DNA of 64,000 nucleotides. Source: Streptomyces sp. NBC_00094 (GTDB taxonomy: Bacteria > Actinomycetota > Actinomycetes > Streptomycetales > Streptomycetaceae). The DNA lies in assembly GCF_026343125.1 (NCBI RefSeq), contig NZ_JAPEMB010000001.1, positions 1,612,001 through 1,676,000 of the forward strand. Direction: 5' to 3'. The notes beneath the pieces are model-generated. The model had not been told where the DNA came from. It searched no databases and saw only the letters and a program-made list of their open reading frames with translations. Below are positions 26,421 through 34,671 of the stretch, piece after piece. Numbering within the stretch: the first letter of the stretch is position 1; each line of letters opens with the position of its first letter. Made by a program: the position numbers and the translations under genes.

Positions 26421-27359
26421 ATGACTACTACGTACGCTGTACTTAGTGAGGGTCTGCGGAAGCGGTACGGAGACGTCCACGCCCTGCGCGGGCTCGACCT
26501 GGCCGTCCCCGAGGGCACCGTCTGCGGCGTCCTCGGCCCGAACGGCGCCGGCAAGACCACCGCCGTCCGTGTCCTCACCACCCTGGTCGCCCCCGACGCG
26601 GGCAGCGCCCGGGTCGCCGGCCACGACGTGGTGCGCGACCCGGCCGGGGTACGCCGGAAGATCGCCGTCACCGGCCAGTACGCCTCCGTCGACGGCGACC
26701 TGACCGGCGCCGAGAACCTCCGGCTCTTCGCCAGGCTGCTCCGCGCCCCGCGCTCCCGCGCCGACGAACTCCTGGAGCGGTTCGACCTGACCGCCGCCGC
26801 CGACCGGCCCGCGCGCACGTACTCGGGCGGGATGCGGCGCCGCCTCGACCTGGCAGCGAGCCTCCTCGTCCGGCCGGACGTCCTCTTCCTCGACGAGCCG
26901 ACGACCGGGCTCGACCCGCACAGCCGGAACGGCATCCGGGACGCCGTACGGGAGCTGGCGTCCGAGGGCACCACCGTGCTGCTGACCACCCAGTACCTGG
27001 AGGAGGCCGACCAGCTCGCCGACGACATCGTCCTGATCGACGAGGGACGGGTCGCGCAGCGCGGCACGCCGGCCGGGCTCAAGGCGCTCATCGGCAACTA
27101 CGCCGAGGTCGTCGTCGCCGACCCCGCGCTCCTCGACGCGGCCGCCGCCGTCCTCGACCGGCTCACCGGCGGAGCCCCGGCCCTGGACGCCGAGCGGCGC
27201 ACGGTCGGCGCCGTGACCGTCGACACCACGCTCACCCTCCCCCGGATCGTCCGCGAGATCGACGCCACCGGGGTCCACATCCTCGACGCCTCCCTGCGTC
27301 CACCCACCCTCGACGAGGTGTTCCTCCGCCTCACCGACCGGAAGGAGATCGCCGCGTGA
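26421..27359 (+). CDS. DrrA-like ABC transporter ATP-binding protein
   Basis: A 312-residue ATPase of the daunorubicin-resistance (DrrA) family. Walker A is GPNGAGKTT (39-47), the signature YSGGMRRRLD lies near 134-143, Walker B is VLFLDEPTTGLDP, and a C-terminal domain (about 220-312, LDEVFLRLT) ends the protein. The ATG at 26421 begins MTTTYAVLSEGLRKRYG; no good Shine-Dalgarno is seen. Operator 2 covers codons 3-9. Its stop overlaps the permease GTG by 4 bp. Together they should export a hydrophobic compound or drug. Confidence 0.94.
   Translation: MTTTYAVLSEGLRKRYGDVHALRGLDLAVPEGTVCGVLGPNGAGKTTAVRVLTTLVAPDAGSARVAGHDVVRDPAGVRRKIAVTGQYASVDGDLTGAENLRLFARLLRAPRSRADELLERFDLTAAADRPARTYSGGMRRRLDLAASLLVRPDVLFLDEPTTGLDPHSRNGIRDAVRELASEGTTVLLTTQYLEEADQLADDIVLIDEGRVAQRGTPAGLKALIGNYAEVVVADPALLDAAAAVLDRLTGGAPALDAERRTVGAVTVDTTLTLPRIVREIDATGVHILDASLRPPTLDEVFLRLTDRKEIAA
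26429..26445. promoter_or_regulatory. operator 2 inside the ABC ATPase start, TACGTAC-N3-GTACTTA
   Basis: Same spacing as operator 1 with one mismatch in the right arm, lying within codons 3-9 of the ATPase gene. A coding-region operator would block elongation or allow looping with operator 1. Confidence 0.65.
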
Positions 27360-28132
27360 GCGCGCTCGTCCACGACGGGACGGCCGTCCTCGGCCGCCAT
27401 CTGCAGCGGCTCCGGCACGCGCCGGCCATCACCGTCATGACCCAGACGATGCCGATCGTCTTCCTGCTCTTCTTCGGGTACGTCTTCGGCAGCGCGCTCG
27501 CCGTGCCGGGCGCCGAGTACCGCGCCTACCTGGTCCCCGGGATACTCGTGGCGACCGCGGCCGGCGGGCTGATGACCGGGATGTTCCAGGCCGCGCAGGA
27601 CTCGCACCGGGGCGTCATGGACCGCTTCCGGACCATGCCCATGAGCCGGGCCGCCGTCCCCCTCGGGCAGGCCCTCGCCGACCTGGTGGCGAGCGCGGTC
27701 GGCACGGTCCCGCTGGTCCTCGTCGGCCTCGCCATGGGCTGGCGGATCGAGGGCACGGCCCCGGAGGCCCTGGGCGCCTTCGGACTGCTGCTCCTCTTCC
27801 GCTTCGCGACGACCTGGATCGGCATCCTGCTCGGACTGGCCTCGCGGAGCGAGGAGGCGGCCGGCCAGCTGGGCAGCGCCACCTTCATGCTGCCGCTGCT
27901 CTCGAACGCGTACATCCCGACGGAGGGCATGCCGGGGTGGCTGCGGACGATCGCCGAGTGGAACCCGATCTCGGCGGTCACGACGGCCGTACGGACACTC
28001 TTCGGCAACGCGCCCGTACCGGCGGACGCGGCCTGGCCGGTGGCGCACCCGGTGGCGGGGGCGCTGCTCTGGTCGCTGGCCCTGATCGCGCTCTTCGCGC
28101 CGCTCGCGGTCCGCCGCTACGCCCGCCGCTGA
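27356..28132 (+). CDS. DrrB-like ABC-2 permease
   Basis: A 258-residue membrane subunit starting at GTG that overlaps the ATPase stop (GTGA). About six hydrophobic helices are seen; the family block RGVMDRFRTMPMSRAAVPLGQALADLV lies near residue 85, and NAYIPTEGMPGWLRTIAEWNPIS near 180. It forms the transmembrane pore of the DrrAB-type exporter. No resistance or biosynthetic gene lies nearby, so substrate is unknown. The 28133-28236 spacer contains short GACC-rich repeats only. Confidence 0.92.
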   Translation: MSALVHDGTAVLGRHLQRLRHAPAITVMTQTMPIVFLLFFGYVFGSALAVPGAEYRAYLVPGILVATAAGGLMTGMFQAAQDSHRGVMDRFRTMPMSRAAVPLGQALADLVASAVGTVPLVLVGLAMGWRIEGTAPEALGAFGLLLLFRFATTWIGILLGLASRSEEAAGQLGSATFMLPLLSNAYIPTEGMPGWLRTIAEWNPISAVTTAVRTLFGNAPVPADAAWPVAHPVAGALLWSLALIALFAPLAVRRYARR

Positions 28133-28236
28133 CCGGCACCGACCGACGCCGACCGGCGCCGACCGCGCGGTGGACACGCCGGGCGTGACGCATCCCCTGA
28201 TGACAAGGGCCGCCCGGCACGGTAGTCAGGGCTGTC

Positions 28237-29433
28237 ATGAGCACCCAGCCACTCCCCCTCGAAGGGGTCACGGTCGTCGCCGTCGAACAGGCCGTCGCCG
28301 CCCCCTTCGCCACCCGGCAGCTCGCCGACCTCGGCGCCCGGGTCGTCAAGATCGAGCGCCCCGACGGCGGGGACTTCGCCCGGGGGTACGACACGGCGGC
28401 CCGCGGCCTCGCCTCGCACTTCGTCTGGTGCAACCGCGGCAAGGAGTCGGTGGCGATCGACCTCAAGACCCCCCGGGGCCTGGAGCTCGTCCGGCGCATG
28501 GTGGCCGGCGCCGACGTCTTCGTCCAGAACCTGGCGCAGGGCGCCGCCGCCCGGCTCGGCCTCGACGCCGCCACCCTGTGCGCCGCGCACCCCCGGCTGA
28601 TCGCGGTGGACGTCTCCGGATACGGGGCGGAGGGGCCGTACGCGCACAAGCGGGCCTACGACATGCTCGTCCAGTGCGAGGCGGGCCTCGTCTCGGTGAC
28701 CGGCACCCCGGACCATCCGGTGAAGTCGGGGATCCCCGCGGCCGACATCGCGGCCGGCATGTACGCCTTCTCGGGCGTCCTCGCCGCCCTCGTACGGCGC
28801 GGCACGACCGGGCGCGGCGGCCCGGTGGAGGTCTCCCTGCTCGACTCGCTGGCCGAGTGGATGGGGCACCCGCTGCACCACGGGTCGCACGGAGGCACGG
28901 CCCCGGCGCGAACGGGGCTCGCGCACGCGGTGATCGCCCCGTACGACGCCTATCCGACGGCCGACGGGGGCCTGGTGCTGCTCTCCGTGCAGAACGACCG
29001 CGAGTGGCGGCGGCTCGCCGAACAGGTCCTCGGCCGCCCCGAGCTGGCCGAGGATCCGGCCTTCGCGACGAACGCGGCCCGGGTCGCCGGGCGCGGGGCG
29101 ACGGACACGGCGGTCGCGGCGGCGCTGGCCCCGCTGACCGCCCCGGAGGCGCTGGCCCGCCTCGACGCGGCGGGCGTCGCCTGCGCCCGGCTCAACTCGG
29201 TCGCGGAGCTCGCGGACCATCCCCAGCTGACGGCCCGTGACCGGTGGAGGCCGGTGGACTCCCCGGTCGGACCCCTGCGTTCACTACTGCCGCCGATCGT
29301 GTTCCCGGACGGGCCGGAGCCCCGGATGGACCGGATCCCGGCGCTCGGTCAGGACACGGACGAGATCCTCGGGGAGCTCGGGGTGTCCGAGGCGGAGGTG
29401 AAGGAGCTCAGGAGCGCGGGCGTGATCGCCTGA
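28237..29433 (+). CDS. CaiB/BaiF family CoA-transferase
   Basis: A 398-residue class III CoA-transferase that moves CoA between carboxylic acids. The N-terminal block LEGVTVVAVEQAVAAPFATRQLADLGARVVKIE is typical, and the catalytic aspartate is Asp142 (RAYDMLVQCEAG). The C-terminal domain has LDAAGVACARLNSVAEL and HPQLTARDRWRPV. It stands alone; substrate acids cannot be predicted. A possible -10 TAGTCA lies 9 bases before the ATG, so a short leader is likely. Confidence 0.92.
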   Translation: MSTQPLPLEGVTVVAVEQAVAAPFATRQLADLGARVVKIERPDGGDFARGYDTAARGLASHFVWCNRGKESVAIDLKTPRGLELVRRMVAGADVFVQNLAQGAAARLGLDAATLCAAHPRLIAVDVSGYGAEGPYAHKRAYDMLVQCEAGLVSVTGTPDHPVKSGIPAADIAAGMYAFSGVLAALVRRGTTGRGGPVEVSLLDSLAEWMGHPLHHGSHGGTAPARTGLAHAVIAPYDAYPTADGGLVLLSVQNDREWRRLAEQVLGRPELAEDPAFATNAARVAGRGATDTAVAAALAPLTAPEALARLDAAGVACARLNSVAELADHPQLTARDRWRPVDSPVGPLRSLLPPIVFPDGPEPRMDRIPALGQDTDEILGELGVSEAEVKELRSAGVIA

Positions 29434-29596
29434 CGGGCGCCCGGCGGAGGAGTCGGCCGGGGCGGGAGGCACGGACGCGGGCACGACGGAACGCCGGACG
29501 GGTGGGGACACGTCCGGCGTCGTCGCGAGCGGAGTCATACAGGAGGCCGCGCGGAAGCGGGCGGGTACTCGGGGTACGCGGCCGGCCCCCGGCCCG

Positions 29597-29869
29597 TCAG
29601 CGGCGCGTGCCGAAGAGCGAGCGGCGCAGGCGGCGGAGCGGGGCGAAGAGCGAGACACGCGCACTGCGGCTGCGGTGACCGTGCACCGGTGCCTCGTGCG
29701 TACGCGACGTCAGTTCCCGCATCAGCAGCGTCGCCTCGGCCACCTCGCGCTGGGGCACGGCGGGGCCGCCGAGCACCGCGAGATGACGGTCGAGACGCGA
29801 ACTCGTCGCGCTGCTACCGCAGGTGATGGCAGGCACTCGCGGCCTGCTACGCATTGCTATCTGTTCCAT
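29597..29869 (-). CDS. small basic hypothetical protein
   Basis: A 90-residue protein, MEQIAMRSRPRVPAITCGSS..., ending in an Arg-rich stretch SLFAPLRRLRRSLFGTRR. The ATG at 29869 follows GGGGAG by 4 bases, better than the upstream in-frame start at 29881. A QREVAEATLLMRELTSRTHE segment is probably helical. No known domain, signal peptide or TM was recognised. The codon use is normal, so I believe it is real. The 29870-30181 spacer to the divergent kinase-like gene holds no gene and no confident promoter. Confidence 0.6.
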   Translation of the reverse strand: MEQIAMRSRPRVPAITCGSSATSSRLDRHLAVLGGPAVPQREVAEATLLMRELTSRTHEAPVHGHRSRSARVSLFAPLRRLRRSLFGTRR

Positions 29870-30181
29870 GTCACTCCCCACCCGTACAAGGGCACCCGGC
29901 CCGGGCAGGTTAACCCTATCGCCCCACCGTCACACCCGTGTATCCCGCCGTCGGGATTCACCACACCTGTACGAGGGTTGACGGTCACTGTGCGAATCCA
30001 TCTGATTCCAGGGCGAGTTGGACAGCGCTCGAACACCTGCCGAACCGTCACGAACCATCCTGCACCCAGGGCCGTGACCTCCGGCCATGGAGGCCGGTGT
30101 GATCTCCACCACCAAGATCGTCCACTCGCGGGTCCCGTACGGAGCGGAGCCGGACGGGCACCGCTCGGTTACCGTGGATCC

Positions 30182-31246
30182 ATGACGGTGATCGCGGGTC
30201 GTTACCGGCTTCTGGGCGTTCTCGCGGAGGGGGCGACGGGGACCGTCTGGCGCGCCCTCGACGAGACCCTCGTCCGCGAGGTGGCCCTCAAGGAGTTCCG
30301 CGCCCCGGCCGGACTCCCGGCCGACGAAGTCCCTCTGTCGTACGCGCGCCTGGAGCGCGAGGCGCGGGCAGCGGCCCGGATCTCGCACCCCTCGCTGGTG
30401 ACGGTGCACGGAGTGGCCACCGAGGACGGACGGCCATGGGTGGTCATGGAGCTGGTCCGCGGCCTCACCCTCGCCGAGACCCTGGAGGCCGACGGCCCCC
30501 TGCCCCCGCCGGAGGCCGCGCGCGTCGGCGCCGAGGTCCTCGCCGCGCTGCGGGCGGCGCGGGAGGCGGGCATCCCCCACCCGGGTGTGGAACCGGGGCA
30601 CGTCCTGCTCGCCAACGACGGACGGATCGTCGTCACCGGATGCGGTACGGGAGTCGGCGCCGCATCGGAGGACGTTCCCGACCCGGCGGCGGAACTGAGG
30701 GCCCTCGGTGCGCTCCTCGACGCTGCCACCGGAGGCGACGCCGGGCCGCTGGCCTCCGTGATCGAGGGAGTGCGGAGCGACGGCCCGGAGTCACCCCTGA
30801 CCATCGATCAGGCCGAGCGGGAGCTACGGCGGCTGGCCCCGGGCGCCGGACCCCGGAGTGCGGGGTCCGTCCGGCCGGGGTCCGGCGCGCCGGGGTCCGT
30901 CCACACGGAGTCCGCCCACTCGGAGTCCGTCCGTACGGAGTCCTCGACCCGGAGGCCGAGGGAGGACGGGGACGAGGATCCGCCGGCCGGAAGGTCGACG
31001 GGTCCCGCAGGTGGCTCGCGGTCACCCCGCCGACCGGGACCGCGCCCGGCACGGCCCCGACGGGGCCCGGTCCTCACGGCCGGGCTCGTCGGAGTCCTGC
31101 TGATCACGGGGTCGTTGACCTATCGGCTCGTACGGGACGAGGAGCCGGGCGCCGGTCCCGGTCCGGGTGGGGTGACGAGCACCGCTCCGGCCAGGCCCGA
31201 CGCCACGGGTACGGGCGACGGCCCTGCCGCTACGCCGCCCCGTTGA
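30182..31246 (+). CDS. Ser/Thr protein kinase-like protein (predicted pseudokinase)
   Basis: A 354-residue protein with an N-terminal kinase fold, a low-complexity Ser/Gly/Glu linker, one TM helix (GPVLTAGLVGVLLITGSLTYRLV, about 305-327) and a short extracellular tail. The glycine loop (AEGATGTVW) and VALK Lys37 are intact. The catalytic HRD becomes HPG (133-135), the following KPxN becomes EPGH, and DFG becomes GCG (153-155), so phosphotransfer is unlikely. It may bind ATP or act as a scaffold. The linker is encoded by ggagtccg-type repeats (30855-30945). Its 3' end overlaps the convergent lipase gene by 17 bp. Confidence 0.85.
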   Translation: MTVIAGRYRLLGVLAEGATGTVWRALDETLVREVALKEFRAPAGLPADEVPLSYARLEREARAAARISHPSLVTVHGVATEDGRPWVVMELVRGLTLAETLEADGPLPPPEAARVGAEVLAALRAAREAGIPHPGVEPGHVLLANDGRIVVTGCGTGVGAASEDVPDPAAELRALGALLDAATGGDAGPLASVIEGVRSDGPESPLTIDQAERELRRLAPGAGPRSAGSVRPGSGAPGSVHTESAHSESVRTESSTRRPREDGDEDPPAGRSTGPAGGSRSPRRPGPRPARPRRGPVLTAGLVGVLLITGSLTYRLVRDEEPGAGPGPGGVTSTAPARPDATGTGDGPAATPPR

Positions 31247-32036
31247 AGGAGGGCAGGTAGCCGCCGGACTGTCCGGCGGCGGTCGGGTGGTAGGACTCGC
31301 CGATGTTGAGCCAGTTGACGCTGTGGAGCCAGGCGGATCCCGAGCAGATCTCGTGGCCGGTGAAGGGCGGGACGACGCTGGCGAAGGTGTAGCCGTGGTC
31401 GGCGGCGCGCTTGGCGACGGCCGCGTTGAGGTAGTCGGAGGCGCCGTTGATGGCCTTGCGCTCGTTCTCGCTCAGACCGGCGATACAGCTGCCGCCCAAC
31501 TGGTAGAAGCGCGGGTAGCCGAGGACGACGACCCGGGCGACGGGCGCCTTGTTCCTGATGGCCGTGTAGACCGAGTCGAGCTTGCCGGGCAGCGTGGAGT
31601 CCACGTAGGCCCTGGCCTGATTCACACGGTTGATGCAGGTGCTCTCGGACTGCAGCACACAGGTCGTCATGACGTCGGCGAAACCGGCGTCGTTACCCCC
31701 GATCGTGATCGAGACCAGGTCGGTGGCGGCGGACAGGGGGGCGAGCTGATTCGCGGTCACATCACCCGTTCGGGCGCCCGAGCAGGCGGTGAAAGCGAAG
31801 GACGAGGGGGCGTTGGCGTTCTTCCACAGCACCGGATAGGCCTTCGTGGAGCGCTTGCAGTCGCCGCTGGCGCTGTCGTAGCTGCCGGCGCCGACGCCCG
31901 AGGAGTACGAGTCCCCCAGCGCCACGTAGTCGAGTGCGGCGGTTTCGGCTGCCTGTGCGGCGCTCGCCCCGGTGAGGGCGAGGACGGCACCGAGCAGGAG
32001 CGAGGACGAAAGGGCCGCGAAGCGGGACAGTCTCAT
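31230..32036 (-). CDS. secreted SGNH/GDSL lipase
   Basis: A 268-residue exported hydrolase with signal peptide ending ASAAQA-AET. Block I GDSYSSG carries Ser43, block III is IGGND, and block V SYHPTAAGQ carries His250; several cysteines could form disulphides. The overall form is that of the Streptomyces GDSL lipase/phospholipase group with broad acyl-ester substrates. GGGAGG precedes the ATG at 32036, preferred to upstream in-frame starts. It converges on the kinase-like gene. It probably works outside the cell on lipids. Confidence 0.93.
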   Translation of the reverse strand: MRLSRFAALSSSLLLGAVLALTGASAAQAAETAALDYVALGDSYSSGVGAGSYDSASGDCKRSTKAYPVLWKNANAPSSFAFTACSGARTGDVTANQLAPLSAATDLVSITIGGNDAGFADVMTTCVLQSESTCINRVNQARAYVDSTLPGKLDSVYTAIRNKAPVARVVVLGYPRFYQLGGSCIAGLSENERKAINGASDYLNAAVAKRAADHGYTFASVVPPFTGHEICSGSAWLHSVNWLNIGESYHPTAAGQSGGYLPSFNGAA

Positions 32037-32707
32037 GGAACCTCCCTGTAGCAGGATCTCTGCGTTACCAGGTAGTAGCATCGGATCCGCTCAACCGGAA
32101 GTGTTCATGTCAAAAGTAGGGGTGAACCTCCAGCGATTCCGTAACGATCCATCGACGGCGCTTCGACGATCCCGCCACCGGTGACCATCGAGATCCGGCC
32201 ACGGCAGGAACCGGAACCTCCGCTCCCGATAAACGTTCGAACGGGATCGCGACACATTCGCACAACAATGCACAGGAGCGTGATCCTGCATCACTGTTCC
32301 CTGCATGCAAACGGATTGACCGAATCCGACCGGGACAGTTGCGCACGTGACCGACGAAGCTTCGCCAAACTGCGGAAAAGTGGGCCACCGATCCGGGACT
32401 TGCCATACAGTCCCATTCATCAATACCGTCGTACATCTCACCCGCACCGGTCCATCAAGCAAAGCGGCTCAGGGGAGGGCTCTAGCGTCGCGATGGTTCC
32501 GGGGTGGGGCGCGGTAGGGGGGTGCCGTGCTCGGTGTCCGTACGTGTGCCGAGACGCGGGTACCGCGCGGCCAGTCATGCCAACTCGCCGATCCCGCAAG
32601 GAGATCGTTCCTGTGCGGGCGGGGCGAGAACCCCCCTTTCGAACCGGACACACCATCGGACCGCCCAAGGGGTGGGCGGCCCACCGGACGAGAGGGAATA
32701 AAGACCC
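32037..32707. other. 671-bp divergent intergenic region, no gene recognised
   Basis: This region separates the lipase (minus) from the glycosyltransferase operon (plus). Much of 32090-32470 is less GC-rich than its surroundings, as expected for promoters. Small open frames on both strands (for example 32091-32462 minus) lack start signals and the usual third-position bias, so I did not call them. Confidence 0.6.
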
Positions 32708-33538
32708 ATGAGCTCGTTCCTGCGCCCTGCCATCACGGGCCAAGAAATGACCGAGCCGAGTCGAATAGCGGCCCAGTACCGGGCCATCACCTCGCATTTG
32801 GCGATCACTCCTCCCGTGAGTGTCGTCATTCCCGCGATGAATGAGGCAGAAAATCTTCCGTACGTCTTCAAGACGTTGCCGGAATGGATTCACGAAGTCG
32901 TGCTCGTGGACGGAAATTCCACCGACGACACCGTGAACGTCGCCCGCGAACTCTGGCCGGACGTCAAGGTCATCAAGCAGGTCGGCAAGGGCAAGGGCGA
33001 CGCGCTGATCAGCGGCTTCGCCGCCTGCACCGGCGACATCATCGTCATGGTCGACGCCGACGGCTCGGCCGACGGCCAGGAGATCGTCTCGTACGTCTCC
33101 GCCCTCGTCGGCGGCGCCGACTTCGCCAAGGGCTCCCGATTCGCCAACGGCGGCGGCACGGACGACATGACGACCATTCGCCGACTCGGCAACTGGGCCC
33201 TCTGCTCGCTCGTCAATCGCAAATTCGGCGCCCGCTACACCGACCTCTGCTACGGCTACAACGCCTTCTGGCGCCACTGCCTCGACAAGGTCACCCTCGA
33301 CTGCACCGGATTCGAGATCGAGACCCTCATCAACATCCGGGTCGTCAAGGCCGGCCTCAAGGTGCAGGAGGTGCCCAGCCACGAGTACCTGCGCATCCAC
33401 GGCGTCAGCAACCTCAACGCCGTGCGGGACGGGATCCGGGTCCTCAAGGTCATCCTGAAGGAGAAGGGCGTCCGGAAGGCGGCCCGCCGCCGGCCCGCCG
33501 CGTTCTCCGTCAACGTCCCCCGGGGAGAGGTGTCTTGA
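32708..33538 (+). CDS. family 2 glycosyltransferase (polyprenyl-phosphate sugar synthase-like)
   Basis: A 276-residue GT-A enzyme. VSVVIPAMNEAENLPYVF begins the nucleotide-sugar fold near residue 37, VLVDGNSTDDT follows, and the metal-binding DxD is VDADGSADGQE near 116-122. FAKGSRFANGG matches the dolichol-phosphate mannosyltransferase-like group. No TM helices are seen. It probably loads a sugar from a nucleotide donor onto a polyprenyl phosphate or glycan. GAGGG lies about 11 bases before the ATG. First of three overlapping genes (TTGA overlap next). Confidence 0.88.
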   Translation: MSSFLRPAITGQEMTEPSRIAAQYRAITSHLAITPPVSVVIPAMNEAENLPYVFKTLPEWIHEVVLVDGNSTDDTVNVARELWPDVKVIKQVGKGKGDALISGFAACTGDIIVMVDADGSADGQEIVSYVSALVGGADFAKGSRFANGGGTDDMTTIRRLGNWALCSLVNRKFGARYTDLCYGYNAFWRHCLDKVTLDCTGFEIETLINIRVVKAGLKVQEVPSHEYLRIHGVSNLNAVRDGIRVLKVILKEKGVRKAARRRPAAFSVNVPRGEVS

Positions 33539-34671
33539 GCGACCGCACGTCCCCACACGGCTTCTCGGTGGTGATCTGCGTCTACACGGAGGAGCGGTGG
33601 GAGGACATCCTCGCCGCCGTCGACTCCGTCCGGAAACAGTCGCTTCCGCCGCTGGAGACGCTGCTCGTGGTCGACCACAACGAGCGGCTGCTGGAGCGGC
33701 TCACCGAGGAGTACGCGGACGTACGGCTCCACGAGGAGGTGCGGGTGCTCGCCAACGCGGGCCCCCGCGGCCTCTCCTCCGGCCGCAACACCGGAATCGC
33801 CGCCGCCCGTGGCGAGTTCGTGGCCTTCCTCGACGACGACGCCGTCGCCGAGCGGGACTGGCTCCACCACTTCGCCGCCGCCTACGACGACGCGCACGTC
33901 ATGGCCGTCGGCGGCCGTACCCTGCCCGCCTGGGCCTCCGGCCGCCGCCCGGCCTGGTTCCCCGAGGAGTTCGACTGGGTCGTCGGCTGTACGTACCGGG
34001 GCCTGCCCCCGGGCCGGGTCCGGGTACGCAACGTCCTGGGCGGCAACGCCTCCTTCCGTCGTACGGCCTTCGACGCGGCGGGCGGCTTCGCCACCGGCAT
34101 CGGCCGGGACGGCGACCGGCGGCCCCTCGGCTGCGAGGAGACGGAGCTGTGCATCCGGCTGGCCAAGGCGCTGCCCGGAGCGGTCCTGCTCATCGACGAC
34201 CGTGCGGTCATCCACCACAAGGTGCCCGCCGCCCGCGAGCGCTTCGGGTACTTCCGTACCCGGGTCTACGCCGAGGGACTCTCCAAGGCGCTCGTCGCGC
34301 AGAGCGTCGGCGCACAGAAGGGCCTGGAGTCCGAACGGCGGTACACGACACGGGTGTTGCCCGCCGGCGTCCTGCGCGGGATGCGCGACGCCCTGCGCGG
34401 CCGCTCCGGCGGAGCCGGTCGGGCCGGGGCGATCGTGACCGGGGTGACGGTCGCGGCCGGCGGCTACGCGCTCGGCACCCTGCGGGCCCGGCGCGGCGGA
34501 CCGACCTTCTCGTGGGGGCCGATCGAACGAGCCGAGTCCGCCACCACGAGGGATGACACCACCAGGGACGTCACCACCGAAGACGGCACCACCAGGGACG
34601 GCATGGTCGAGGACGCCGCCACCAGCCACGGCATCGTCGAGGACACCGCCACCGAAGGAGCGACCACGTGA
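33535..34671 (+). CDS. family 2 glycosyltransferase
   Basis: A 378-residue glycosyltransferase that appears to use a TTG start overlapping the upstream stop, with GGAGAGG 5 bases before it. The GT-A domain begins FSVVICVYTEERWEDILAAVDSV; LSSGRNTGIAAARGEFVAFLDDDAV holds the DDD metal site, and NVLGGNASFRR and GCEETELCIRL are typical acceptor/base regions. The C-terminal about 45 residues are a Thr/Asp/Glu repeat (TTRDDTTRDVTTEDGTTRDG) encoded by DNA repeats at 34548-34655. Its stop overlaps the deacetylase GTG by 4 bp. Part of a glycan-building operon. Confidence 0.87.
   Translation: MSDRTSPHGFSVVICVYTEERWEDILAAVDSVRKQSLPPLETLLVVDHNERLLERLTEEYADVRLHEEVRVLANAGPRGLSSGRNTGIAAARGEFVAFLDDDAVAERDWLHHFAAAYDDAHVMAVGGRTLPAWASGRRPAWFPEEFDWVVGCTYRGLPPGRVRVRNVLGGNASFRRTAFDAAGGFATGIGRDGDRRPLGCEETELCIRLAKALPGAVLLIDDRAVIHHKVPAARERFGYFRTRVYAEGLSKALVAQSVGAQKGLESERRYTTRVLPAGVLRGMRDALRGRSGGAGRAGAIVTGVTVAAGGYALGTLRARRGGPTFSWGPIERAESATTRDDTTRDVTTEDGTTRDGMVEDAATSHGIVEDTATEGATT
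34548..34655. repeat. coding repeat at glycosyltransferase C-terminus
   Basis: Imperfect units of accaccagggacg and gtcgaggac(g/a)ccgccacc encode the acidic Thr-rich tail. Confidence 0.7.

Noticed and set aside
28178..28218. GCCGGGC/GCCCGGC pair after the ABC permease as a terminator
   Set aside because: Seven-base arms with a 27-base loop are too weak to call.
32091..32462. Possible small genes in the 32.1-32.5 kb intergenic region
   Set aside because: No ribosome site, poor third-position bias, no recognisable domain; more likely promoter DNA.
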